A stretch of 64,000 bases of DNA, from assembly GCA_050013235.1 (NCBI GenBank), contig JBEKFQ010000010.1, positions 26,942 to 90,941 on the forward strand. Reading direction: 5' to 3'. The position numbers and the translations under genes are program-made. Under the pieces are notes generated by a model. The model ran no database searches. It worked only from the letters and a program-made list of their open reading frames with translations, and was not told the DNA's origin. The stretch's first letter is position 1, and each line of letters starts with the position of its first letter. The stretch comes from RH-AL1 sp050013235. Its GTDB lineage: Bacteria; Pseudomonadota; Alphaproteobacteria; Rhizobiales; Beijerinckiaceae. Positions 18,325 to 26,582 of the stretch are shown here, piece after piece.

Positions 18325-18645
18325 ATGAGCACCGCAAAAGTGACGGACCAAAGTTTTCAGGCCGACGTGATCGGCTCCGATGTGCCGGTTGTCGTTGATT
18401 TTTGGGCGGAATGGTGTGGCCCCTGCCGGATGATCGGCCCTTCGCTCGAGGAGATCGCCGTGGAATTGGACGGCAAGGTCAAGATCGTCAAGCTCAACGT
18501 GGACGAGAACCCCAAGGTCTCCCAAGAATTCGGCATCCGCAGCATTCCCGCGCTGTTGCTGTTTAGGGATGGCAAGGTGAGCGCGCAAAAGGTCGGCGCC
18601 GCACCCAAGGGCGAACTCAAGCGCTGGATTTCCGAGGCGATCTGA
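18325..18645 (+). CDS. trxA: Thioredoxin
   Basis: Cytoplasmic disulfide reductase of 106 residues. The active site is WAEWCGPCRM (C31 and C34), with the buried FWAEW strand and the cis-Pro loop SIPALLLFRDGK. It follows addA by about 100 bp, the same order as in many Rhizobiales, and is closed by a clear intrinsic terminator. It reduces ribonucleotide reductase, PAPS reductase and others; thioredoxin reductase is not in the window. Confidence 0.97.
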   Translation: MSTAKVTDQSFQADVIGSDVPVVVDFWAEWCGPCRMIGPSLEEIAVELDGKVKIVKLNVDENPKVSQEFGIRSIPALLLFRDGKVSAQKVGAAPKGELKRWISEAI

Positions 18646-18672
18646 GCCCGTCCGGTTTGTAATCCGCGCGAC

Positions 18673-18700
18673 AAAAAGGCTTCGTCCCCGGAGCCTTTTT
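18673..18700 (+). terminator. Rho-independent terminator after trxA
   Basis: AAAAAGGCT (18673-18681) pairs with AGCCTTTTT (18692-18700) around a 10-nt loop, ending in five T. It is the only textbook intrinsic terminator in the window and ends the addB-addA-trxA run. Confidence 0.9.
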
Positions 18701-18716
18701 CTCGGGGGAGATCGCC

Positions 18717-19850
18717 ATGATTCTCGACCGGATCGAGCGCGTTCCGCTTTGGCGGACTCACCAAAGCGACGGGAAATCGCTCGCTTCCGAAGGCGCGAGA
18801 GCATGTCCTCGATCGAAAAAGTCCGCAACTTCTTCGCGACATTCTCTAATCGCAATTGTCCTCACTTGCCTCCCGCTATTAGCCCCGGCTACCGCCCACG
18901 CCAATGATACGACTGCGGAATACGCCATAGGCGGATTGCGCTTCACGGCCGATGCCGAAATCGCCATGCAATCGGAAGATCTATTCATCTCGACATCGGA
19001 GGTGCGCGTCTCCTATGTCTTCGTCAATCGCGGCAAGGCGGACAAAACCGTCCTGATTGCTTTCCCGATGCCGGATATTACGGGATCGTTCGACTTCATC
19101 AATGGCGTACCAACGAAAAACCCGGACAATCCCTTCGACTTTCATGTGACGGCGAATGGCCAACCGGTAGCGCTCGCGCTCGACCAGCACATTCTCGCCA
19201 AGGGCGTGGATCAGACAGAGCGGCTGCGCAAGGCGCATATTCCCTTGATGCCCCCGGCCCCGGAGACGGATCAGGCCCTGGATCGTCTGTCCGAGGCTGA
19301 TAAAGCGGAGTACGTGAAGCTCGGCCTCGCCGCGATTGACGAATATACGGACAAACCCAACGCGCCGATGGAAAAGCATCTCATCGCCATGTGGACGTTG
19401 AGAGCCGCCTTTACCTGGCAACAGAGCTTTCCCGCCGGACGCGAAGTGCGGCTCGAACAGACCTACAAACCAAGCGTCGGTGGGGTCGTCATCACGTCTA
19501 TCGGCGGCAAGGACTGGCGCAAGAACCCAGAGTCCGCGGCCTACCTCGAGAAATATTGCCTCGACGCCGATTTCATCGCCTCGGTGACCCGCGCCATGGC
19601 GCGAAAAAAGGTGGATTACCCACCCTTCTCCGAGCAGCGCATCTCCTACATACTGAAAACCGGCGCCAATTGGGCCGGACCCATCGGCAGTTTCCGCCTC
19701 GTCGTCGACAAGGGCGAGGCGGACAGGCTCGTCAGCTTCTGCGCCGATGGCGTGAAAAAGATTGGACCCACACAATTCGAAGTGCGCAAGACGAATTTCA
19801 CGCCAAAGCAGGATTTGGATATTTTACTGTTGGTGCCGATGGCGCAGTGA
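18717..19850 (+). CDS. DUF4424 family secreted protein with repeat-encoded N-terminus
   Basis: 377-residue exported protein of unknown function; YAIGGLRFTADAEIAMQSED, LFISTSEVRVSYVF and VLIAFPMPDITGSFDF identify DUF4424. GGGGGAG (18704-18710) sits 6 nt before the ATG at 18717, so translation very probably starts there. Residues about 7-44 are encoded by an inserted palindromic repeat (copy 4) read in frame without a stop; directly after it comes a normal signal-peptide core (L44-A58) with cleavage after AHA (residue 62). The result is a signal peptide with an unusually long basic n-region (RSKKSATSSRHS). The mature part is about 315 residues. Whether the long leader still exports normally is unknown. 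Confidence 0.87.
   Translation: MILDRIERVPLWRTHQSDGKSLASEGARACPRSKKSATSSRHSLIAIVLTCLPLLAPATAHANDTTAEYAIGGLRFTADAEIAMQSEDLFISTSEVRVSYVFVNRGKADKTVLIAFPMPDITGSFDFINGVPTKNPDNPFDFHVTANGQPVALALDQHILAKGVDQTERLRKAHIPLMPPAPETDQALDRLSEADKAEYVKLGLAAIDEYTDKPNAPMEKHLIAMWTLRAAFTWQQSFPAGREVRLEQTYKPSVGGVVITSIGGKDWRKNPESAAYLEKYCLDADFIASVTRAMARKKVDYPPFSEQRISYILKTGANWAGPIGSFRLVVDKGEADRLVSFCADGVKKIGPTQFEVRKTNFTPKQDLDILLLVPMAQ
18735..18847 (-). repeat. Mosaic palindromic repeat, copy 4, inside the DUF4424 reading frame
   Basis: Module 2 (GAGCGCGTTCCGCTTTGG ... CCAAAGCG) precedes module 1 (GAGAGCATGTCC ... GACATTCTCT), so the copy is on the minus strand. Both ends have lost the TAG that other copies carry in the reading direction. 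All of it is translated as residues about 7-44 of the DUF4424 protein. Confidence 0.85.
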
Positions 19851-19888
19851 GAACAAGTCTCCTGCCCCTGAAAGCACGCGGGCCTGTT

Positions 19889-20134
19889 TTAGGCAGCCCG
19901 TTTCTGGCTATAGAACATGAACATGACTGGCCATCGCGCGAGGGTAACGGCGCCGGGCCGCTTGTCTGTCTCGCGGCGCGCATAATTCAGCGCCGCGTCC
20001 TTGGTAACGAAAATACCGCCGCCGAGGCCGTGCGTCTCGACCGCGAGCCAATGGCCTTCGCCATCCTCGCCGACGAGAAACGTATGCGCAGTGCCTATGG
20101 GAACCTCCGTATTGTCAGAACCTTCAACACCCAT
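19889..20134 (-). CDS. Small conserved hypothetical protein
   Basis: 81-residue protein with no recognised domain. The centre, FLVGEDGEGHWLAVETHGLG followed by GGIFVTKDAALNYARRET, resembles short proteins seen in Bradyrhizobium and Methylobacterium relatives (HW...GGLFVS..AAL.FA pattern); this is recalled, not searched. There is no signal peptide. It converges on DUF4424 (39 bp between stops) and lies upstream of nothing obvious. No good ribosome site precedes the ATG. Confidence 0.6.
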   Translation of the reverse strand: MGVEGSDNTEVPIGTAHTFLVGEDGEGHWLAVETHGLGGGIFVTKDAALNYARRETDKRPGAVTLARWPVMFMFYSQKRAA

Positions 20135-20305
20135 GATCGATCCACTCTAGCCGGCGCATCCCGTGCGCCACGCCCGATAATATAGAAGTCGGCGCGTAGG
20201 GGTTCGAGCGGGGATCGCGGGGCACGGTATTAAAAACGCGTGGCGGGAAATGGCGGCGATCATGAACTGCGCCGGAGGCCAGCAAGCGGATCGAAGTTTC
20301 CGCCG

Positions 20306-21646
20306 CTACTCCAGCACCGTCCCATTCGCCGCCAGCACGGCACCTGCCAAATACAGGCTTCCCGCGATCAAGATCCGCGGCGGGGCGGACCAGGCCCTGG
20401 CCCGGAGATAGCTCAGCGCCTGTTCCACGCTCTGGCACGAAGCGGCGGGCAGGCCGGCCTTTTCGGCGCAGGCGGCGACGTCGCGCGCGGGGCGCCCGGC
20501 ATGTTCGCCCTCGACCGGCACGGCGATGACCTCTTGCGCCAAGCCGGCGAAGGCGCGCAGGAAGGCCGCGGTGTCCTTGGTGGTGAGCGTGCCGCAGATC
20601 ACGATGAGCGGACGCGGCGATTTATCCTCGAGATCGGCCATGGCTTGGCCCAAAACCTTGCCGCCATCCTCGTTATGGCCGCCATCGAGCCAGAGTTCGG
20701 CGCCATAGGGCGCGTGATCCACGAGCCGGCCCTTGACCAGGCGCTGCATGCGCGCGGGCCATTCCGCCCGCAGTAGCCCCCGCTCGATGGCGGCGGCCTC
20801 GATCCCCGGCACGACGCGGCGCAAGGTCGCGATGGCGGTGGCGGCATTTTGATGCTGGTGACGGCCGGCCAAGCGCGGCAGCGGCAGGTCGAGCAGCCCC
20901 TCGCCATCCTCGAACACGAGACGCCCCTGCTCCTCCCGCATCAAAAAATCCTGGGCCGCCACGAGCACGGGCGCCCCCACAAGGTACGCTTCGCGCTCCA
21001 AAACATCCAAAACGGCGCGTGATTGATGCGACAGAATGGCCGGCCTGCCCCGCTTGAAAATACCCGCCTTCTCGAAGGCGATCTGTTCGATCGTGTCGCC
21101 CAGAAACTCGACATGATCCATCGAGATGGGCGTGATCACGCTGGCCAGCGGGTCAATCACATTGGTGGCATCGTAACGGCCGCCGAGACCGACTTCGAGC
21201 AAGAGATAATCGGCGGGGTGTTCATGAAACAATTTGAACGCCGCCGCCGTCGTCATTTCGAACAAAGTGATGGGCCTGCCGTCATTGACCCGCTCGCATT
21301 CCGCCAGCGCGGCCGAGAGTTCGGCCTCGCCGACGAAATGGCCGCCGCCTGCCGCGCCGAGCCGGATACGCTCGTGAAAGCGCACGAGATGCGGCGACGT
21401 ATAGACATGAACGCTCTTGCCCGCCGCTTCCAGCATGGCCCGCATGAAGGCGATGGTGGAGCCCTTGCCATTCGTGCCGCCGACATGAATCACCGGCGGC
21501 AAGGCCGCTTGCGGGCGCCCGAGCTTGTCCAACAGCTCGACGACGCGCCCGAGCGAAAGATCGATCTTCTTGGGGTGGAGCCCTACGAGCCGGTCGAGAA
21601 TTTCGTCCGAACCGGAGGTTGGCTTTTGCCTCAACTTAGGCGGCAT
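20306..21646 (-). CDS. folC: Dihydrofolate synthase / folylpolyglutamate synthase
   Basis: Mur-ligase-type ATPase that adds glutamate to dihydropteroate and to folates. The P-loop is GGTNGKGST (residues 56-64). Other landmarks are the Mur-ligase LEVGLGGRYDATNVIDPLAS, ITPISMDHVEFLGDTIEQIA and the C-terminal ELWLDGGHNEDGG. At 446 residues it has normal length. Its start overlaps the accD end by 11 bp, so it is cotranscribed with trpA-accD as in other Rhizobiales. Confidence 0.96.
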   Translation of the reverse strand: MPPKLRQKPTSGSDEILDRLVGLHPKKIDLSLGRVVELLDKLGRPQAALPPVIHVGGTNGKGSTIAFMRAMLEAAGKSVHVYTSPHLVRFHERIRLGAAGGGHFVGEAELSAALAECERVNDGRPITLFEMTTAAAFKLFHEHPADYLLLEVGLGGRYDATNVIDPLASVITPISMDHVEFLGDTIEQIAFEKAGIFKRGRPAILSHQSRAVLDVLEREAYLVGAPVLVAAQDFLMREEQGRLVFEDGEGLLDLPLPRLAGRHQHQNAATAIATLRRVVPGIEAAAIERGLLRAEWPARMQRLVKGRLVDHAPYGAELWLDGGHNEDGGKVLGQAMADLEDKSPRPLIVICGTLTTKDTAAFLRAFAGLAQEVIAVPVEGEHAGRPARDVAACAEKAGLPAASCQSVEQALSYLRARAWSAPPRILIAGSLYLAGAVLAANGTVLE

Positions 21647-22505
21647 TAGCTTTGACGGCGGGCTTTTGCGTGAGCAGCGAACAAAGCCGCGCCAGCGTCG
21701 ATTTCATGTCCTTGCGATGCACGACCATGTCGACCATGCCATGCTCTTGCAAATATTCGGCGCGCTGGAACCCCGCCGGCAGCCGCTCGCGAATCGTCTG
21801 CTCGATGACGCGGGCGCCCGCGAAACCGATGACCGCGCCAGGCTCGGCGATATGGACATCGCCTAGCATGGCGTAAGAGGCGGTGACACCGCCCGTGGTC
21901 GGATTGGTCAGCACGACGATATAGGGCAATTTCGCCGCGCGGAGCTGCTGTACCAAGAGCGTGGTGCGCGGCATTTGCATGAGCGAGAACATGCCCTCCT
22001 GCATCCGCGCGCCGCCGGATGCCGTGAAGATGATGAAGGGCACGCGCCGCTCTATCGCCGCCGCCATGCCGGTGATGATCGCCTCGCCGGCCGCCATGCC
22101 GAGCGACCCCCCGAGAAAGTCGAAATTTTGCACGGCCACGACGACTTGCTGACCCTCGATCGCGCCGGCCGCGAGCCGGATCGCATCGGCGTCCCCGGTC
22201 TTGGTCCGGTATTCCTTCAACCGGTCGGTATAGCGCTTGACGTCGCGGAATTTCAGCGGGTCCTGCGGAACCTCGGGCGTGGGCAAGGATTCATATTTGG
22301 CCTCGTCGAACAGGCTGTCCAGCCGTTGCTTGACCGGCATGCGCATATGGAAGTTGGAACCCGGCACGACATACAGATTGTGCTCGAGATCCTTATGAAA
22401 CACGAGTTCGCCGCTGTCGGGGCACTTGATCCAAAGGTTTTCAGGCGTCTCGCGGCGCAGAAACGACCGGATTTTTGGGGGAACGACGTTGGAAATCCAG
22501 TTCAT
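21636..22505 (-). CDS. accD: Acetyl-CoA carboxylase carboxyltransferase subunit beta
   Basis: Beta subunit that, with AccA, moves the carboxyl group from biotin to acetyl-CoA in the first step of fatty-acid synthesis. The crotonase fold is clear: FDFLGGSLGMAAGEAIITGM, FIIFTASGGARMQEGMFSLM and VLTNPTTGGVTASYAMLGDV. There are 289 residues. The N-terminal Cys4 zinc ribbon of E. coli AccD is reduced here to one Cys (IKCPDSGELVFHKDL), as usual in Alphaproteobacteria. The start overlaps the trpA stop by 4 bp. Confidence 0.97.
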   Translation of the reverse strand: MNWISNVVPPKIRSFLRRETPENLWIKCPDSGELVFHKDLEHNLYVVPGSNFHMRMPVKQRLDSLFDEAKYESLPTPEVPQDPLKFRDVKRYTDRLKEYRTKTGDADAIRLAAGAIEGQQVVVAVQNFDFLGGSLGMAAGEAIITGMAAAIERRVPFIIFTASGGARMQEGMFSLMQMPRTTLLVQQLRAAKLPYIVVLTNPTTGGVTASYAMLGDVHIAEPGAVIGFAGARVIEQTIRERLPAGFQRAEYLQEHGMVDMVVHRKDMKSTLARLCSLLTQKPAVKANAA

Positions 22506-23347
22506 TGAGCTTGCTCCTTAACCCGCGTGGCGCGCCGGACACCCACGGCGAGATCACGCACCAAGGCGGTCACCGCCGCGACGCTACGCGGCGTGGCACG
22601 GCCCTGCTCATCTAGGGATTGCCGCAAAATATCGACGATGGCCGAACCTACGACCACGGCATCGGCCGACCGGGCAATGGCCTCGGCGCTTTCCGCCGAT
22701 TTGACGCCGAACCCGACCGCGACCGGCAAATCCGTGGCATTTTTCAACCTTTGGACTGCGGCGGCAACGGAACTGTAATCGGGCGTCGCAGTCCCGGTAA
22801 TGCCCGCGATGGACACATAATACAAAAAGCCCGAGGTATTCGCGAGAACGGCCGGCAGCCGCGCCGCATCGGTCGTCGGCGTGGCGAGACGGATAAAGTT
22901 CAGCCCCGCCCGGTTGAGGGGAACGCAAAGCTCCTCGTCCTCTTCCGGCGGAAGATCGACCACGATCAAGCCATCGACACCCACCGCCTTGGCCTCGGCG
23001 ATGAAGCGCTCGACGCCGAAGACATAAATGGGATTGTAATAGCCCATGAGGATAAGCGGAGTGACATCGTCGTCCCGGCGGAATTCCGCCACCATGGCCA
23101 GCGTGCGCTTGAGCGTCATGCCGGCCTTTAGGGCGCGCAGCCCCGCCGCCTGGATCGCCGGCCCATCGGCCATGGGATCGGTAAAAGGCATGCCCAATTC
23201 GATCACATCCGCGCCGGCACCCGGCAGCGCCTTGAGCAATTCGAGCGAGACCGGCCCATCGGGATCCCCCGCCATGGTGAAGGTGACGAGCCCGGCACGG
23301 CCCTCGTGCTCGAGGGCTTGAAAACGGCGATCGATACGGGTGGACAT
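22502..23347 (-). CDS. trpA: Tryptophan synthase alpha chain
   Basis: Cleaves indole-3-glycerol phosphate to indole and glyceraldehyde 3-phosphate. The frame is open to 23443, but the protein family begins at MSTRIDRRFQAL, so the ATG at 23347 is chosen (281 residues). The catalytic residues are E50 (ADVIELGMPF) and D61 (TDPMADGPAIQ); the phosphate-binding end has LPVAVGFGVKSAE and DAVVVGSAIVD. The stop overlaps the accD ATG. Normally trpB (and trpF) lie just upstream; here a PHB-depolymerase-like gene lies there instead, so the beta chain must be encoded elsewhere. The gap 23348-23551 shows no further gene. Confidence 0.96.
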   Translation of the reverse strand: MSTRIDRRFQALEHEGRAGLVTFTMAGDPDGPVSLELLKALPGAGADVIELGMPFTDPMADGPAIQAAGLRALKAGMTLKRTLAMVAEFRRDDDVTPLILMGYYNPIYVFGVERFIAEAKAVGVDGLIVVDLPPEEDEELCVPLNRAGLNFIRLATPTTDAARLPAVLANTSGFLYYVSIAGITGTATPDYSSVAAAVQRLKNATDLPVAVGFGVKSAESAEAIARSADAVVVGSAIVDILRQSLDEQGRATPRSVAAVTALVRDLAVGVRRATRVKEQAQ

Positions 23348-23551
23348 GGGTCTGCGCAAACTTTCGGGATCGGAGGACCGTGCACACTCTCGAGGAGCGC
23401 CCGGCCGGTGAACCTCTTTAGGGGAAACTGACGCGGGGGGCAATTTCCGATGAGAATGAGCAGCGCCGGCAAATTAAAAAGTCACCCGGCGAGAGGTCCG
23501 GCAACCGGCTTGCACAGCCTGAGACGCCAACTTATCTGGCCCGCAATCGCC

Positions 23552-24631
23552 CTAAGCGCCCTTCGCATGTTCCCAAAAGAACCTGAGCATTTCGCGGCTG
23601 GCATCGACCCCGCGGGGCTCGGTGAAGGAGCCGGCAGGGCTGCCGCCGGACCAGGCGTGGCCGCCGCCGTGCAACACCCATTGCTCATGGACGGCAACAT
23701 CGTCCCGGCCGGATTGAACGATGCGCGTGAAACGATAACCGTGCGCGGACTCGCCGCGCGTCACGCTGGTCCGCCAATCGGCCGCGCCCTTGGCTTGCGT
23801 CATGACATGATCGCCATTGACGGCATGCACGGTCGTGTCGCGATCGCCATGGAAAACGATGGTCGGGACAATGGGAGCGCCGCTTGAGCTTGGTCGCGCG
23901 GCGCCTCCGCTTTGCATGGCGCCAAAGGCCGAGGCCATATCGTTCGCCGCCCCGCAAGCGAGCCCGGAATGGACACAGACGGCGGCATAAAGTTCGGGAT
24001 AGGCGGATGCCATCGTCGCCGCGGCCGCGCCGCCAGCGGATAGTCCCGCAATATAAATCCGCTGCCGATCGGCGTTCATCTTCTGCATGATCTCGAGGGT
24101 GATCCCCGCAATCAGCGACGGCTCGCCTTTGCCACGCTCTTGATCGACGGCATTGAACCAATTCCAGCAGCGTTGCGAATTGGCCGACTGGCTCTGCGCG
24201 GGATAGGCGACAAGAAACATATGTTCCTGCGCCAAAATGTTCATACGCGTTCCCGCGGCGAAATCGTCCGGCGTCTGGCTGCATCCGTGCAACATCACGA
24301 CGAGCGGCAGGGGCTGGCCATCATACCCTCCGGGAATGAAGAGCTTGAAACCCCGGCTTCCCGCCGAATTCGAGAAAGACCGGTCCTCGAAATGCCCGCC
24401 CGCCTTCCGCGCCACCGGTTGCGCAAGCGCAGCCGTGTCCGGCGCGCTCCAGGGATTTCCGCTAAACATCCGCATCATCTCGAGGAAAGGGTTGGTTTCC
24501 GCGGCGGGCGGGCTGGGGATGGGCGAAACTGGAAGAGACTGATTTTGCAAAAGCGCCGTTGCCTCGACAAGCCGTCCCGCTTGGGTCAGCCGGGTCACCT
24601 CAACCATGTCGATTGTTGGAATGGCGTTCAT
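23552..24631 (-). CDS. PHB depolymerase family esterase
   Basis: Alpha/beta hydrolase of the poly(3-hydroxybutyrate) depolymerase type (esterase_phb). It has 359 residues with no signal peptide. The lipase box is GLSAGG (S198), with the oxyanion HGC at 115-117 (MLHGCSQTPDDF), the acid in HGDRDTTVHA (about D265) and the His in GGGHAWSGG (H325), so the triad is complete. The N-terminal 70 residues are a family-typical extension. Absence of a signal peptide suggests an intracellular role, perhaps in mobilising stored polyester or another ester. It fits with the phasin at 44390, but the true substrate is not shown. A ribbon-helix-helix repressor lies upstream on the same strand. Confidence 0.87.
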   Translation of the reverse strand: MNAIPTIDMVEVTRLTQAGRLVEATALLQNQSLPVSPIPSPPAAETNPFLEMMRMFSGNPWSAPDTAALAQPVARKAGGHFEDRSFSNSAGSRGFKLFIPGGYDGQPLPLVVMLHGCSQTPDDFAAGTRMNILAQEHMFLVAYPAQSQSANSQRCWNWFNAVDQERGKGEPSLIAGITLEIMQKMNADRQRIYIAGLSAGGAAAATMASAYPELYAAVCVHSGLACGAANDMASAFGAMQSGGAARPSSSGAPIVPTIVFHGDRDTTVHAVNGDHVMTQAKGAADWRTSVTRGESAHGYRFTRIVQSGRDDVAVHEQWVLHGGGHAWSGGSPAGSFTEPRGVDASREMLRFFWEHAKGA

Positions 24632-24697
24632 GGAACAGGCTCGCTTTTCACGTTTGGCGTCTATCTTTGCGCCGGTAGCTTTCGCGGTGCTTACGTT

Positions 24698-24809
24698 GAA
24701 CGCGTTTCACCCGGTGGACTCACTAAAATGATAAGAACTCGCCCTCTTTACAAGAAGGTAGAGCACGTTCTTGATCATAAAAGTCTGCAACATTCGTGGG
24801 ACATGCTCT
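24698..24809 (-). repeat. Mosaic palindromic repeat, copy 5 (degenerate)
   Basis: The two ends GAACGCG (24698) and ACATGCTCT (24801-24809) and the linker CTCTTTACAAGAAGGTAGAGCA are recognisable. Both stems are partly eroded, and module 2 keeps only about three pairs. It fills the gap between the esterase and the RHH regulator. Confidence 0.65.
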
Positions 24810-24823
24810 CGGATTCGTCTTCT

Positions 24824-25252
24824 TCATTTAATCTTGTGACCGAGGGCCGCCTTGACGGCGGGGCTTGCTTCGAGCGCGCCCAAAACGTGAAGAGAGGCGA
24901 TGGTTTCGGCCGCCAGATCCGGCGGCACGTCGCTGGCGATACTGGCCAACCCCAGAATTTGAATGTTCAACACTTCGCCCGCCGCCTTGACCTCTTCAAG
25001 GTCTTGACGGGTGAAGCGCCTGATCCCAATATCGAATTTGTTACGGGCAATCGTCTGCCGCGTGGTTTCGGAATGGCGGTCCAAAAGATTACGGATCGCG
25101 GTGCGAATGAAATCGGTGCGGTTGGCATAAAAACTTTCGCGCACCAGCAGATCGATCGAGCCAAGATCGACATAGCCGAGATTGATCGTGATCTTCTCGC
25201 TATCCCCAGCCTTGCCCCGGGCCTCGATGGGAAGCTTGGCAACCCCCGGCAT
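24824..25252 (-). CDS. CopG-type ribbon-helix-helix transcriptional regulator
   Basis: 142-residue protein with an N-terminal ribbon-helix-helix fold: the DNA-binding strand is SEKITINLGYVDLG and the helices are IDLLVRESFYANRTDFIRTA. The remaining hundred residues (KFDIGIRRFTRQDLEEVKAA onward) form an unassigned oligomerisation or sensing region. The ATG at 25252 is preferred over the one at 25276 because the latter falls inside a perfect inverted repeat that looks like the protein's own operator. It lies upstream of the PHB-depolymerase-like gene, but palindromic repeat copy 5 separates them. No antitoxin-toxin pair is visible. Confidence 0.82.
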   Translation of the reverse strand: MPGVAKLPIEARGKAGDSEKITINLGYVDLGSIDLLVRESFYANRTDFIRTAIRNLLDRHSETTRQTIARNKFDIGIRRFTRQDLEEVKAAGEVLNIQILGLASIASDVPPDLAAETIASLHVLGALEASPAVKAALGHKIK

Positions 25253-25266
25253 GATTCCATCCCTCC

Positions 25267-25284
25267 ACCATCCCACTAGATGGT
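25267..25284. promoter_or_regulatory. Perfect inverted repeat, likely operator of the RHH regulator
   Basis: ACCATC-CCACTA-GATGGT, 6-bp arms with a 6-bp spacer, ends 14 bp before the chosen ATG (25252). RHH proteins usually bind such short repeats at their own promoters. Autoregulation is inferred. Confidence 0.6.
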
Positions 25285-25403
25285 AGGTTGAGGCCTGTCA
25301 CGCAAATGTCAAGCAAGCTTGGCAAATTTGTTGTGCAAAAATTCGGAGGCATGAAGGGCAGCCCATCAATCGCGCCGGTCTCGTTTGGCCAGCAAGGACA
25401 TCT

Positions 25404-25517
25404 AGCGCTTGTCCCGAAAAAGTTGCAGACTTTTTCGATCGAGGACATGCGCTAACTCATTGAAAAGAGAGCGAGTTCCTGTCGCTTTGGTGATGCCACC
25501 AAAGCGGAACGCGCTCT
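25404..25517 (+). repeat. Mosaic palindromic repeat, copy 6 (full; first of a tandem pair)
   Basis: AGCGCTTGTCC ... GGACATGCGCT in module 1, with inner AAAAAGT/ACTTTTT; module 2 is a perfect CGCTTTGGTG / CACCAAAGCG stem with loop ATGC; it ends in GAACGCGCTCT. It is almost identical to the copy that follows directly. Confidence 0.92.
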
Positions 25518-25630
25518 CGCTTGTCCCGAAAAAGTTGCAGACTTTTTCGATCGAGGACACGCGCTAACTCCTTGAAAAGAGGGCGAGTTCCTGTCGCTTT
25601 GGTGATGCCACCAAAGCGGAACGCGCTCTA
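25518..25630 (+). repeat. Mosaic palindromic repeat, copy 7 (full; second of a tandem pair)
   Basis: Head-to-tail duplicate of copy 6, about 113 bp per unit, with only a few differences. Its end GCTCTA (25625-25630) supplies the TAG stop codon of murI on the minus strand. Confidence 0.92.
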
Positions 25631-26464
25631 GCGCGTCACCGGGATCGGCTCGTCCACGATCTGAGCGAGGCCACGTTCGCCGAGCGCCCGCGCCAAAGCC
25701 GCGCCCGGACGCGCGCCGCTGGTGAAAACCGCCCGGTGGCCCGAAGGCTCGCTAGGCTCACCGGCTCGCAAGGCAAAACCCAACTCGGCCAAGACATGAT
25801 CGGCGCGCCGGGCAATCGCCGCCGCCGGATCGATCCAGGCGACCGGCCAAGGCGCGAGGGCCTCGAAACGGTCCAGCAAAAGCGGATAATGGGTGCAGGC
25901 GAGCACGATGCAATCGGTGCGGCTCGCGCCCGCCGCCACGAAGCACGGCGCGATTTCGGCCGAAATATCCGCGTCCGCCACTGGCTCGCCGCGCATGACC
26001 GCTTCCGCCAAACCCGCGAGACGGTGCGAGCCCACCAAAGTCACCTCGCGATCGGCGGCATAAGTGTCGATCAGCGCGCGGGTATAATCCCGCGCAACGG
26101 TGCCAGGCGTCGCCAGCACGCTGATCTTCTTCGTCCGCGAATAGGCCGCGGCGGGCTTGATCGCGGGCACCGTGCCGACGAAGGGCATGGCGGGAAATCG
26201 TTCGCGCAAGCCAGAGAGGACCAAGGTCGAGGCGGTGTTGCAAGCGATCACGACAGCATCGGGGCGAAACCGCTCGATCAGCCGCTCCATCACCGTGCCG
26301 ACGCGCGCCACGAGCCCTGCCTCGCTCCACCGCCCGTAGGGAAAGGCGGCATCGTCCGCCACATAGGTCAGGCAAGCGTCCGGCCGAGCACGCAAAATCG
26401 CGGCCAGGACGGTGAGCCCGCCGAGCCCCGAATCGAACACGAGAATTTCAGGGCGCCGCGCCAT
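25628..26464 (-). CDS. murI: Glutamate racemase
   Basis: Makes D-glutamate for peptidoglycan. Starting at ATG 26464 (MARRPEILVFDSGLGG), the protein has 278 residues; the frame is open to 26527, where the extra 21 residues are not family-like. Catalytic residues are D11 (VFDSGLGG), C75 (VIACNTAST), C190 and H192 (VLACTHYPLL). The stop TAG is formed by the end of palindromic repeat copy 7. trmJ lies upstream on the same strand, a common pairing in Alphaproteobacteria. Confidence 0.95.
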   Translation of the reverse strand: MARRPEILVFDSGLGGLTVLAAILRARPDACLTYVADDAAFPYGRWSEAGLVARVGTVMERLIERFRPDAVVIACNTASTLVLSGLRERFPAMPFVGTVPAIKPAAAYSRTKKISVLATPGTVARDYTRALIDTYAADREVTLVGSHRLAGLAEAVMRGEPVADADISAEIAPCFVAAGASRTDCIVLACTHYPLLLDRFEALAPWPVAWIDPAAAIARRADHVLAELGFALRAGEPSEPSGHRAVFTSGARPGAALARALGERGLAQIVDEPIPVTR

Positions 26465-26582
26465 GCTCTCCGCCAAATGATGTGGGAGCGCTCTATAGCG
26501 GTTTCCGGCGGTAAGATCGACCTGCATGGTCTCAAATCAGACACGGCGAGATTAAGAGATCGTTGCTGGCTTTGGTACCGCG

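Noticed and set aside
25404..25630. Two adjacent repeats that at first suggest a CRISPR array
   Set aside because: There are only two units, of 113-114 bp, without unique spacers; they are members of the palindromic repeat family.
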